A stretch of 35,849 nucleotides of DNA from an uncultured Clostridia bacterium (GTDB lineage Bacteria; Bacillota; Clostridia; UBA1381). Position 1 is the stretch's first letter. Each line of letters starts with the position of its first letter. Positions 7,892 through 16,782 of this stretch are shown piece after piece. The notes under the pieces were generated by a model. The model did no database searches and was not told the origin of the DNA. It saw only the letters and a program-made list of their open reading frames with translations. Where the stretch lies: the NCBI GenBank assembly GCA_910585795.1, contig CAJUFV010000287.1:1-35849 (forward strand), given 5' to 3'. A program made the translations under genes and the position numbers.

Positions 7892-9418
7892 TTATTCACA
7901 TACCCATTCACCAACTGAATCAGCAGTTACCGCGCATTTTGTACCATAAAAATCAGTAATATAAAGTCTTGAGCTTTGAGCGTCCGTAATATAAACATTT
8001 TTACTCTTTACCATAAAATCCTTTACAGGTCTATCATAAATCTTCGTAAGGTCGCTTGCATCAAGGCTTCCTGTATATAACCCCTGATACGAAGTAAACA
8101 GCCGTCCGTCAAACACCTTTACATCATCAGCGTAACAAACATATGTATTTTCACTTCCGTCCAAATTTACCCTATATACCTCCTCACGCATAGAGTTTTT
8201 ATAATAGACGGTATTCTCCCACTGAGCTAACACCTGCATATCTATCCACGAAGCGTCTCCCTCATGAATTATTCGCTCATCTGTTCCATCTATACAGATA
8301 CTATACAAATCCTGACCCTTTTCCGGCTTAATATAAACAATTCTGTCAGACGGTATCTGTTTTCTGCATATAAGAACATTCGACTGCGTAAAGGTCCTCA
8401 CGTTACTTCCATCAAGATTCATTCTTGTCAGATTACCATACCACGCTCCATTTTCAACAAGAATATAATCTCCGAAAAAAATACAGTTAAACGGATATAA
8501 TTTCTCATCTTTATCACCAATATCCATTATATTTACATGAGTACCGTCCAGATTGACCGCATACAGTCTATTATCATTACTAAGATTAAAGTATATGTAA
8601 TCGCGGTACTTTACAGGGTACTGCACTGAATTATCAGTCAGTCGTTCTATCTCACCGCTGTATATATTATATCTGTAAAGTATTCCGCTTTTTCTAGTAA
8701 GGCTATCAAGCTCCTGATAATATACATATCCATTATCGACAGCAATTTTATTTATACTTTTATCTATCAAAAGACTTTCGCCTTCAGAGTCATTCGCTCT
8801 GTAAAGAAATTTATTGTCCTTTGAAATATAATACACATATCCGTCATACATTTCAAGTTCACAAACACTATTATCCGACAGCTTTCTCCGGCCAATACCG
8901 TTTTTACCCACAAGATAGAGCTTTTGATAATCAGAATCCGAGGAATAATATACGACACCTTCGACATTTTTCCTGCTGTCGATTGTGACTCTTTGCGTTA
9001 CTCCGTCCCATGACACATTTGACCCAAGCGTTTCCGAAACAGCTCTGACCGGCACATATGTATAGTCATCAATAATTCTCGCCGGCACATCAAGCTCAAA
9101 TCTGTCAACCCATACAGCCGCTCCGTCCGAATTATTCACGCCTGTGCTTAAAATATTGCTGTCAAGCGGCACGCATATAAATTCTCCATTTCTTGACGCC
9201 CAAACCGTCCTTCCTGCGCCATCCCACGACACTTCAGCTCCTAAAGCCTCAAATATCGTTCTCATAGGCACAAGCACTCGCCCGTTAATATTCACAGGAC
9301 TAACTTCACACTGAAGTAATTCACCGTCAATATATATTTCCACATTTCTCTCTGCTGACGCATGTGCTGCCGATACCATAATTCCAAAAGAAAGCAGCAG
9401 TGTCAGAAATTTTTTCAT
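7892..9418 (-). CDS. Exported protein: copper-amine-oxidase stalk domains plus DUF5050-like beta-propeller
   Basis: The 508-aa protein carries a signal peptide (MKKFLTLLLSFGIMVSAAHA, likely cut near Ala20-Ala22). Two copies of the copper amine oxidase N-terminal (stalk) domain follow, at about residues 27-80 and 90-150, with the family signatures LVPMRTIFEALGAEVSWD and YVPVRAVSETLGSNVSWD. Such domains are common on clostridial surface proteins. The rest (about 155-508) repeats blocks such as YVYYxxxxxxLYRxNxDG, the pattern of DUF5050/LDL-receptor-like propeller repeats. No catalytic motif is visible; a cell-surface binding or adhesion role is inferred. The start is ATG 9418, with AAAGGGG 9 bases upstream; a TTG two codons earlier is less likely. 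It lies 44 bases after tagA. Confidence 0.9.
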   Translation of the reverse strand: MKKFLTLLLSFGIMVSAAHASAERNVEIYIDGELLQCEVSPVNINGRVLVPMRTIFEALGAEVSWDGAGRTVWASRNGEFICVPLDSNILSTGVNNSDGAAVWVDRFELDVPARIIDDYTYVPVRAVSETLGSNVSWDGVTQRVTIDSRKNVEGVVYYSSDSDYQKLYLVGKNGIGRRKLSDNSVCELEMYDGYVYYISKDNKFLYRANDSEGESLLIDKSINKIAVDNGYVYYQELDSLTRKSGILYRYNIYSGEIERLTDNSVQYPVKYRDYIYFNLSNDNRLYAVNLDGTHVNIMDIGDKDEKLYPFNCIFFGDYILVENGAWYGNLTRMNLDGSNVRTFTQSNVLICRKQIPSDRIVYIKPEKGQDLYSICIDGTDERIIHEGDASWIDMQVLAQWENTVYYKNSMREEVYRVNLDGSENTYVCYADDVKVFDGRLFTSYQGLYTGSLDASDLTKIYDRPVKDFMVKSKNVYITDAQSSRLYITDFYGTKCAVTADSVGEWVCE

Positions 9419-9462
9419 TGCCAAAAGCCCCTTTATAAAATAATGTGTAAATTAAACTGTTA

Positions 9463-10200
9463 TCAATCCTGCTGATAATTCCTGCCCTTCGCGACCACAG
9501 TCACGGCAAACTTAGGAAGCTCCATCATTCTCCCGATACGCCATGGTTCTTTACATAATCTGTAAAACCATTCCATTCCTGTTTTGCGGAATATCTCCGG
9601 CGCTCTTTCCACACGTCCCGCAAAAACATCCAGACTTCCGCCTATCCCCATTGCGACACGCGCTTTAAGCGCGCTTCGGTATCTGTCTATCCATTCCTCC
9701 TGCTTAGGAGCTCCCAGACAGACAAAAATAAGCTCCGCGCCTGAATTATTTATCTGCTCAACAATTTCTTCCTCTTCATCATTTCCAAAATATCCGTTAC
9801 GGATACCAACTATATTTAGCTTCGGATATTCCGTTATAAGCTTATCCTTCGCTTCTTCAGCGACACCAGGCTTTCCTCCGAAAAGAAACAGCTTATGTCC
9901 GGTATCATTTATATTTGCAAGCACCTGCCGCGCTATATCATAGCCCGCCGCACGTTCCCTAATAGGCTTTTTAAGTATTTTTGACGCGTACACAACTCCT
10001 ATACCGTCTGCCGTAAGCAGTTCGGCACGGTTAAGTAATCCAGCAAATTCAGGCTCTTTATATGCCCGCATTATAATTTCCGAATTAGGCGTAAACACAG
10101 CGTGAAATTTATCCTCATCAAGAAAATCCATAATTCTGTCCGCCGCCTGAGGAATATTTACCATATCAACACGCACTCCCAGTATATTTACCTTATCCAT
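9463..10200 (-). CDS. tagA: WecG/TagA/CpsF-family glycosyltransferase
   Basis: A GT26-family transferase that adds N-acetylmannosamine (or a related sugar) to a lipid-linked GlcNAc in wall teichoic acid or surface polysaccharide synthesis, at the inner face of the membrane. The 245-aa protein shows FTPNSEIIMRAYKEPEF, LLTADGIGVVYASK (with the conserved Asp), LFLFGGKPGVAEEA, CLGAPKQEEWIDRY and GIGGSLDVFAGRVERAP, and a C-terminal RKTGMEWFYRLCKEPWR segment that in this family helps membrane contact. ATG 10200 has AAAGGAG 6 bases upstream. Citrate synthase ends 15 bases upstream, suggesting a shared transcript. The exact acceptor is not determined. Confidence 0.94.
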   Translation of the reverse strand: MDKVNILGVRVDMVNIPQAADRIMDFLDEDKFHAVFTPNSEIIMRAYKEPEFAGLLNRAELLTADGIGVVYASKILKKPIRERAAGYDIARQVLANINDTGHKLFLFGGKPGVAEEAKDKLITEYPKLNIVGIRNGYFGNDEEEEIVEQINNSGAELIFVCLGAPKQEEWIDRYRSALKARVAMGIGGSLDVFAGRVERAPEIFRKTGMEWFYRLCKEPWRIGRMMELPKFAVTVVAKGRNYQQD

Positions 10201-10215
10201 AAGCTTCTCCTTTAT

Positions 10216-11580
10216 TTATCGCTTTCCGATTTTAACATATTCCTTGCTATGAAGCATCGACTTATAAGCAGGTCTTATTATTCTTCCGCAGCCTATAACC
10301 TCTTCAAGTCTATGAGCACTCCAGCCTACAATTCTTGAAATCGCAAACAGCGGTGTGTACATTTCAGATGGTATACCCAGCATTTTATATACAAAACCTG
10401 AATACATATCCACATTCGCGCACATAACCTTTGAATTATTCTTAACAGACGCAAAAACCTCCGGCGTCAGCCTTTCAATATCGCAATACAGCTTAAATTC
10501 CTTCTCAAATTCCGGATTCTTTCTCACAAGCCCATCAGCCTTTTCCTTCAGCAGAATACATCTGGGGTCACTATATGTATAAATCGCATGACCCATACCA
10601 TATATAAGCCCGCTTTCGTCAAATGCTTCTTTTCTAAGAATTTTAGCAAGATATGCCTTAAGCTCGTCTTCATCCGACCAGTCCTTTACATGACCTTTTA
10701 TATCCTCAACCATTCCCATCACCTTAGCGTTTGCTCCGCCGTGCTTCGGGCCTTTAAGAGAACCGATTGCCGCAGATATAGCGGAATATGTATCAGTATC
10801 AGATGACGATATGACTCTCGTTGTAAACGCCGAGTTATTACCGCCTCCATGCTCCGCGTGTATCATAAGCATCACGTCAAGCATTTCAGCCTCTTCGCGC
10901 GTATAATTATTATCAGGACGCAGCATATAAAGCAGATTTTCCGCCGTGGACAAGTCCTGCTGAGGAGTATGAAGATACAGACTGTTTCCGTCATGATAAT
11001 GATTTTTAGCCTGATAACCATACGCCGCCATCACCGGCAGTCTGGCGATAAGCTCTATAGACTGACGAAGTATATTACCCACGTTAATCTCATCAGGATT
11101 AGGGTCATATGAATACGCGGCAAGAACGCTTCTTGCCATTTTGTTCATTATATCCTTGCTCGGCGCTTTTAAAATCATATCCTCCGCAAAACCCTCAGGC
11201 AGAGGACGCAAATGTCCCATAAGACGTGAAAAATCAGAAAGCGTTACACTGTCAGGCAAATGTCCAAACAATAGCAAATATGCCACTTCTTCAAAGCCAA
11301 ATCTCTGCTCCTCCTCACAGTTCCTTACTATATCCGTAATATCATATCCCCTGTATCTCAAATGTCCGTCCATAGGGATTTTTTCGCCGTCGTCTATATA
11401 GTATCCCTGAACCGCTCCGACTGACGTCAGCCCTGCCATTACACCGGTTCCGTCATCATTTCTGAGACCTCTTTTTACACGATGCTGCTTAAACAGGTCC
11501 TTTGAAAACGGCTGATATACTCCAGCAGCCTCCCGCTGGAATCTTTCCTGCAATTTTTTTCTTCTATCCTCTGTCAACAT
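10216..11580 (-). CDS. gltA: Citrate synthase (Si type)
   Basis: Condenses oxaloacetate and acetyl-CoA to citrate in the cytoplasm, feeding 2-oxoglutarate and glutamate synthesis in anaerobes. The 454-aa protein has the conserved HAEHGGGNNSAFT (active-site His region), SLKGPKHGGANAKV and GMGHAIYTYSDPRC, with the second His and substrate-binding residues, and ends with the usual region around VGWSAHRLEEVIG. It is longer at the N-terminus than the hexameric E. coli enzyme, like many clostridial and thermophile-like forms. 2-Methylcitrate synthase activity cannot be excluded. It is not the unrelated Re-citrate synthase. ATG 11580 is preceded by GGGGAG 9 bases upstream. Its place between parC and tagA has no obvious functional logic. 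Confidence 0.95.
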   Translation of the reverse strand: MLTEDRRKKLQERFQREAAGVYQPFSKDLFKQHRVKRGLRNDDGTGVMAGLTSVGAVQGYYIDDGEKIPMDGHLRYRGYDITDIVRNCEEEQRFGFEEVAYLLLFGHLPDSVTLSDFSRLMGHLRPLPEGFAEDMILKAPSKDIMNKMARSVLAAYSYDPNPDEINVGNILRQSIELIARLPVMAAYGYQAKNHYHDGNSLYLHTPQQDLSTAENLLYMLRPDNNYTREEAEMLDVMLMIHAEHGGGNNSAFTTRVISSSDTDTYSAISAAIGSLKGPKHGGANAKVMGMVEDIKGHVKDWSDEDELKAYLAKILRKEAFDESGLIYGMGHAIYTYSDPRCILLKEKADGLVRKNPEFEKEFKLYCDIERLTPEVFASVKNNSKVMCANVDMYSGFVYKMLGIPSEMYTPLFAISRIVGWSAHRLEEVIGCGRIIRPAYKSMLHSKEYVKIGKR

Positions 11581-11625
11581 ATATTGTCACTCCCCTTCCG
11601 CCCCGTCCTTTACGGAGACTTATTA

Positions 11626-13836
11626 TCAAATCAGGCTAAGCTGCGTATCCTCCTTTTTAAGAATTCCTCCTGCCGCCGGAATATTCTTTGTCCTGTATTT
11701 ATCTGTATCCTCAAGTCCGCAGGATTCCGCGGGCAGCACCTTTGTCACCACAGCATCCTTCTTCCTAAGAGTCATAGCCTGTACTCCCTGTGTACTCTTG
11801 GTTGCCTTCAACGGAATTTTTTCAGTATTAAGACACAAAACCCTATTGTTGTCAGACATGAGTATAACATCTATATCTCTGTCTAACAACCTTATATCAC
11901 AAACCGGCGATTTATCACTATACGCTCCGATAAGCTTTTTTCTGTTTGTCTTTGTTTCATAATTTTTAAGCGAAACCTTTGCCATTTTACCGTTTTCAAA
12001 CGTAAACAGCATTTCTCCGCTGTAATCTGTTGTTACTACAGTATACAATATTTTCTCATTTTCTTCAAGTCCAAGTATTCCCGGAAGATATTCGCCCATT
12101 GTGCTCACCTTCGCGTCTGCCATATCGTATGTTCTCACCTTATATGCAACACATTTATTAGAAAAGAAAATCATTTCGGATTTATTTGTTGTCTCTATTG
12201 TCTGCAGAATCTCGTCATTTTCTTTCAATTTATGCTCTGTTGTGCTTGACCGCAGCGATACGGCGGAAATCTTTTTCAGATAATTTTCACGTGTAAAGAA
12301 TATAGTCAACGGATAATCATCCACAGCTTCATTCTCTTTATATTCTGTTATTTCTTCATCCGAAATAATTGTTGTTTTTCTGTCACTGCCATATTTTTTC
12401 GCAATCTGTTCAAGCTGCTTCGCAATAACATTTTTAATCTCTGTATCATCACTAAGAATTCTGTTCAGCTCTTCAAGCTCTTCCATGAGCTTTTCAATAT
12501 CCGCAGTTCTGTTAAGGATATATTCCTTATTCAGATTACGAAGCTTTATTTCAGCTATATATTCAGCCTGTATATCATCAATATCAAAGCCGTCCATAAG
12601 ATTCGGCACAACATCCGTTTCCTTTTCTGTATGGCGAATAATAGATATTGCCTTGTCTATATCTAAAAGTATTTTTTTAAGCCCCGTCAAAAGATGAAGT
12701 CTCTCACTCTTTTTATCTATATCATATTTTATGCCGTTTTTGACACACTCCATACGAAAATCTATCCAATTGAGCAAAATATCCTTTACTCCCATTACGA
12801 TAGGACGGCTTTTTATAAGTACATTAAAATTACAGCTGAAGCTATCCTCAAGCGGAGTCAGCTTATACAGCTTTGACATTAACTGGTCAGGGTCTATACC
12901 GCGCTTCAAATCAAGAGCAATCTTGAAACCATTAAGGCCGGTTTCATCTCTCGCGTCTGAAATTTCCTTGAGTTTATTTGCTTTTACAAGCTCCATTATT
13001 TTACCTATAATAGCCTCAACTGTAGTTGTATACGGTATTTCAAAAATTTCAATACAGTTATTTGATTTGTCATAGGCATATTTTGCGCGCAGCTTAAAGC
13101 TTCCGCGTCCTGTTTCATAAATCCTGCGCATCTCGCTTTCAGAATAAATAATATCCGCACCCATTGAAAAATCCGGAGCTGGAATATATTTCATAATGTC
13201 AGCCTTTTCATTCTTCATAACAGCTATCGCGGCCTTACACACCTCACGAAGATTAAACGAGCAGATATTACTTGCCATACCCACAGCTATGCCCTGATTA
13301 GGATTTACCAGAATATTAGGAAACGCAACCGGAAGCAATACCGGTTCTTTCATTTCACCGTCATAGCTGTCAATAAAATCAACGGTATTTTTATTAATAT
13401 CACCAAAAAGCTCCTGACATATAGGTTCCAGACGCACCTCTGTATATCTCGCCGCAGCATATGCCATATCTCTTGAGTACTGCTTGCCAAAATTACCCTT
13501 TGACTCTACAAGCGGATGCAAAAGAGCCTCATGACCTCTTGTCAGACGCACCATTGTTTCATAAATAGCGCTGTCACCATGAGGATTAAGCTTCATTGTC
13601 TGTCCTACTACGTTTGCAGACTTTGTCAGCTTTCCGCCTAAAAGTCCCATTTTATACATAGTATACAAAAGCTTTCTATGCGCGGGCTTCAGACCGTCAA
13701 TCTCCGGAATGGCTCTTGATACTATGACACTCATAGCATAGGGCATAAAATTCTTTTCAATTGTTTCGGTAATTGGCTCCTCAGCTATAGGAGCCTCAAT
13801 TATTGGTTCTTCTATAGTTTTTTTCTTCCTTGCCAT
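11626..13836 (-). CDS. parC: DNA topoisomerase IV subunit A (divergent clostridial type)
   Basis: The DNA-cleaving subunit of a type IIA topoisomerase. The 736-aa protein has the winged-helix breakage domain with RAIPEIDGLKPAHRKLLYTM, NPHGDSAIYETMVRL (the quinolone-region serine is Ser89) and AARYTEVRLEP with the catalytic tyrosine at about 131. Coiled-coil segments and a C-terminal domain with weak propeller repeats (FENGKMAKVSLKNY, DNNRVLCLNTEKIP) follow. It is shorter than GyrA and lacks an evident GyrA-box, which favours the topoisomerase IV role. The N-terminus starts with a short low-complexity run (EEPIIEAPIAEEPITE) before the conserved part. It follows parE by 93 bases; AAAGGAA precedes ATG 13836. 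Confidence 0.93.
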   Translation of the reverse strand: MARKKKTIEEPIIEAPIAEEPITETIEKNFMPYAMSVIVSRAIPEIDGLKPAHRKLLYTMYKMGLLGGKLTKSANVVGQTMKLNPHGDSAIYETMVRLTRGHEALLHPLVESKGNFGKQYSRDMAYAAARYTEVRLEPICQELFGDINKNTVDFIDSYDGEMKEPVLLPVAFPNILVNPNQGIAVGMASNICSFNLREVCKAAIAVMKNEKADIMKYIPAPDFSMGADIIYSESEMRRIYETGRGSFKLRAKYAYDKSNNCIEIFEIPYTTTVEAIIGKIMELVKANKLKEISDARDETGLNGFKIALDLKRGIDPDQLMSKLYKLTPLEDSFSCNFNVLIKSRPIVMGVKDILLNWIDFRMECVKNGIKYDIDKKSERLHLLTGLKKILLDIDKAISIIRHTEKETDVVPNLMDGFDIDDIQAEYIAEIKLRNLNKEYILNRTADIEKLMEELEELNRILSDDTEIKNVIAKQLEQIAKKYGSDRKTTIISDEEITEYKENEAVDDYPLTIFFTRENYLKKISAVSLRSSTTEHKLKENDEILQTIETTNKSEMIFFSNKCVAYKVRTYDMADAKVSTMGEYLPGILGLEENEKILYTVVTTDYSGEMLFTFENGKMAKVSLKNYETKTNRKKLIGAYSDKSPVCDIRLLDRDIDVILMSDNNRVLCLNTEKIPLKATKSTQGVQAMTLRKKDAVVTKVLPAESCGLEDTDKYRTKNIPAAGGILKKEDTQLSLI

Positions 13837-13929
13837 TAATTAAATTCCTTTCAAGCAAAACTTTATGCTTACTTCACAACTATCATTAGAATAAGTACCT
13901 ATCCCCATTTACTGTATTGACTTAATGAT

Positions 13930-15948
13930 TTACGATATATCAAGCATTTCCATATATTCAGCACCGTTATCAGCTATATATTCCTTTCTGTCGGTAATAT
14001 TGTCACCAAGCAGAACATCAAACATTCTTGCAGTGCGCTCCGCATTTTCAGGAGTTACACGTATAAGCCGTCTAGTGGCTGGATGCATTGTGGTAAGACT
14101 CATCATTTCCGGCTGATTTTCGCCCAGCCCCTTTGAACGCTTTATATCTATAGCATCCTTTTCTTTTGTTAGTCCCTCCTCCTGCAATTTCGCGAGAATT
14201 TCCTCCTTCTCGCTGTCCGTATACGCAAAAAAAGTTTCATCCTTACGCTTAGTCTTTGTAATCACTATCTCATAAAGCGGCGATTCGGCAATATATACCT
14301 TGCCCTTTTCAATAAGTGTCGGCATAAGCCTGTAAATCATTGTGAGCAGCATTGTTCTTATATGAAAGCCGTCAACGTCCGCATCAGTACATATAATCAC
14401 CTTATCCCACCTTAGATTATCCATGCTGAAGCTGTCTATTCCCTTATTATGCTTTGAATTAATTTCAACGCCGCAGCCAAGCACCTTTACAAGGTCTGTT
14501 ATAATATCGCTTTTAAAAATCCTCGGATAGTCCGCTTTCAGACAGTTTAAGATTTTACCTCTTATAGGCATAATTGCCTGAAAAAGCGGGTCGCGCGCCA
14601 GCTTACATGAGCCAAGCGCAGAATCACCCTCAACTATATATACCTCGCGAATTCCGACATCCTTGCTTCGGCAGTCAACAAATTTCTCCACTCTATTGGT
14701 AATATCCATGGTGCCGGTAAGCTTTTTCTTTATATCAATTCTTGCTTTTTCAGCATTTTCACGGCTCTTTTTATTTACAAGCACCTGATTGGCAATTTTT
14801 TCAGCGTCTGTCTTGTTTTCTATAAAATATACCTCAAGCTGCTGACGCAAAAATTCTGTCATTGCCTCCTGTATAAACTTATTGTTAATCGCTTTTTTCG
14901 TCTGATTCTCATAGCTTGTCTGAGTCGAAAACGAGTTTATAACAAGCGCAAGACAATCCGCCACATCATTAAACGTAATTTTTGTGTCATTCTTGTTATA
15001 CTTGTCATTTTGCTTCAGGTATCTGTCAATCGCATACACAAAAGCATTTCTTACAGCCTTATCCGGTGAGCCTCCATGCTCAAGAAAGCTTGAATTATGA
15101 TAGTATTCAAGCATATTTACCTTATTTGAAAAGCAGAAAGCCACCTGCATTTTCATACGGTAATCTTCTTTATCATCTCTGTCACGGCCCTCACGCTCGG
15201 TTTCCCATGTTTCCACCGTCGTGAATCCTTCCTCTCCAACAGTCTCCTTTACATAATCAACAATACCGTTCTCATAATAATACTCAAACATTTCCATGCC
15301 TGTTTCAGTTTCGTTGTAAAGAACAAATTTCAATCCCGCATTGACCATTGCCTGTTTATTTAACACATCCTGAAAAAATTCAAGCGGAATATTTATATCT
15401 GTAAACACCTCTGTATCAGGGCGCCACTTCTGGACGGTTCCTGTCTGAACGCTTCTCGTTTCCGTCTTTTCAAGACCGCCTATATTTTCACCCTTTTCAA
15501 AATGCAGCGTATACATTGTCTTGTCACGAACAACTGTAACATCCATATACTCACTGCTATATTGAGTCGCACACGCGCCCAGTCCATTCAGTCCCAGACT
15601 ATATTCATACATGCCGCCCTTATTATTGTCATATTTACCACCTGCGTACAGCTCACAATACACAAGCTCCCAGTTATAACGTTCCTCTGCCTCGTTGTAA
15701 TCCAGCGGCACTCCGCGTCCATGGTCCTTTACTTCAATAGAACCATCCGCAAAGCGTGTAACCTCAATAAGCTTTCCATAGCCTTCACGCGCTTCATCTA
15801 TTGAATTGGACAATATCTCAAAGAAAGAATGCTCACACCCTTCAAGACCGTCACTGCCAAATATAACAGCCGGACGTTTTCTTACTCTATCCGCGCCTTT
15901 AAGGCTTGTTATACTGTCATTTCCGTACTCCTGTTTCTTTTTCGGCAT
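13930..15948 (-). CDS. parE: DNA topoisomerase IV subunit B (divergent clostridial type)
   Basis: The ATPase subunit partner of ParC. The 672-aa protein has the GHKL ATP site (EILSNSIDEAREG, VKDHGRGVPL, SLGLNGLGACATQY), a transducer domain, and the Toprim domain with YIVEGDSALGSC and ICTDADVDGFHI as metal-binding acidic motifs. The usual EGDSAGGSAK is changed to EGDSALGSCK and the usual LGEMNPEQLW region reads LGENQPEMMS. This places it with the divergent second type IIA topoisomerase of Clostridia and not with housekeeping GyrB. ATG 15948 starts the unit under a strong promoter at 16009-16038. Confidence 0.93.
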   Translation of the reverse strand: MPKKKQEYGNDSITSLKGADRVRKRPAVIFGSDGLEGCEHSFFEILSNSIDEAREGYGKLIEVTRFADGSIEVKDHGRGVPLDYNEAEERYNWELVYCELYAGGKYDNNKGGMYEYSLGLNGLGACATQYSSEYMDVTVVRDKTMYTLHFEKGENIGGLEKTETRSVQTGTVQKWRPDTEVFTDINIPLEFFQDVLNKQAMVNAGLKFVLYNETETGMEMFEYYYENGIVDYVKETVGEEGFTTVETWETEREGRDRDDKEDYRMKMQVAFCFSNKVNMLEYYHNSSFLEHGGSPDKAVRNAFVYAIDRYLKQNDKYNKNDTKITFNDVADCLALVINSFSTQTSYENQTKKAINNKFIQEAMTEFLRQQLEVYFIENKTDAEKIANQVLVNKKSRENAEKARIDIKKKLTGTMDITNRVEKFVDCRSKDVGIREVYIVEGDSALGSCKLARDPLFQAIMPIRGKILNCLKADYPRIFKSDIITDLVKVLGCGVEINSKHNKGIDSFSMDNLRWDKVIICTDADVDGFHIRTMLLTMIYRLMPTLIEKGKVYIAESPLYEIVITKTKRKDETFFAYTDSEKEEILAKLQEEGLTKEKDAIDIKRSKGLGENQPEMMSLTTMHPATRRLIRVTPENAERTARMFDVLLGDNITDRKEYIADNGAEYMEMLDIS

Positions 15949-16008
15949 AAATTGTAACCTTACCTTTCCTTATTTCAAGATATAGAAGTTCTATCTTATA
16001 TTTTATTA

Positions 16009-16038
16009 ATTATACTACTATATCTGTGCTTTTGTCAA
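16009..16038 (-). promoter_or_regulatory. Sigma-A promoter for parE-parC and following genes
   Basis: On the minus strand TTGACA (16033-16038) and TATAAT (16009-16014) are both perfect consensus boxes, 18 bases apart. An imperfect inverted repeat (ATAGAA-G-TTCTAT) lies near 15982-15994, in the leader about 35 bases before parE. Confidence 0.8.
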
Positions 16039-16176
16039 ATCAATAACCGTCTTTTTAGATTAAATGATTGTTACATTTCTGTTATTTTTAATCATATTTT
16101 ATGCAAAATAAATAAAAGCAGTCATTTACTCAAAAAAAAATCATTAATTGCGTAAAAAAATTATTTTACTATTGTT

Positions 16177-16206
16177 TTGACATTTTTTTTGTGATAGAAT
16201 TATAAT
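16177..16206 (+). promoter_or_regulatory. Sigma-A promoter for the cysteine-cluster protein and VanW genes
   Basis: TTGACA (16177-16182) and TATAAT (16201-16206) are perfect consensus boxes with an 18-base spacer that includes an eight-T run. It is divergent from the parE promoter, about 140 bases away, with long A and T tracts between them. Confidence 0.8.
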
Positions 16207-16243
16207 ATATGTAATGAATTAATAGATTTGAGGTTATTTAAAT

Positions 16244-16762
16244 ATGAACTCCGCATATGTTTATCTGCAATTATACAGACTTTTTGATAATGTAACACCG
16301 GTTCCCGTTGACTGCGGCCAGCTTTGCTCTAAAGCATGCTGCAAAGGAGATGACAGCGGAATGTTTCTTTTTCCCGGTGAACAGAAGGTTTTCTCTCTTC
16401 TAAGTCCAGACTGGATACGAATTGAAAATACTGATTTCAAATATACCTATAACGGAAAAAACTATAATACTCCAATCGCCCTGTGCAGCGGTTCCTGTGA
16501 CAGATATCAGCGCCCTCTTGCATGCAGGATATTTCCTCTTACTCCTTATATAAACAAGGACGGTGTCTTAGAAATCATAACCGACCCCAGAGGCAAGGGC
16601 ATTTGCCCTATGGCAAAAGCTTTTTACATTGCAGATTTTAATCCCGCTTTTGTGCGGAATGTAAAAAAAGCTTTTACCCTTTTAGCAAAAAACAAACAGT
16701 TTTATGCTTTTTTACAGGAGTTCTCTCGATACCTTGATGAATTTGAACGATTTTATATTTAA
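16244..16762 (+). CDS. YkgJ-like cysteine-cluster protein
   Basis: The 172-aa soluble protein has an early cysteine cluster (DCGQLCSKACCKGD, about residues 26-39) and a later one (CSGSCDRYQRPLACRIFPL, about 86-104). This spacing is that of the YkgJ/Fe-S or zinc cluster family (CxxxCCxxx...C..RPxxCRxFP), which is thought to bind iron or zinc through these cysteines. Family members are often maturation or metal-handling proteins, but the reaction is unknown. ATG 16244 follows GAGGT by 10 bases and the promoter boxes at 16177-16206. It is 20 bases upstream of the VanW gene and probably co-transcribed. Confidence 0.85.
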   Translation: MNSAYVYLQLYRLFDNVTPVPVDCGQLCSKACCKGDDSGMFLFPGEQKVFSLLSPDWIRIENTDFKYTYNGKNYNTPIALCSGSCDRYQRPLACRIFPLTPYINKDGVLEIITDPRGKGICPMAKAFYIADFNPAFVRNVKKAFTLLAKNKQFYAFLQEFSRYLDEFERFYI

Positions 16763-16782
16763 TACCTGAAAGGATAACAGCT

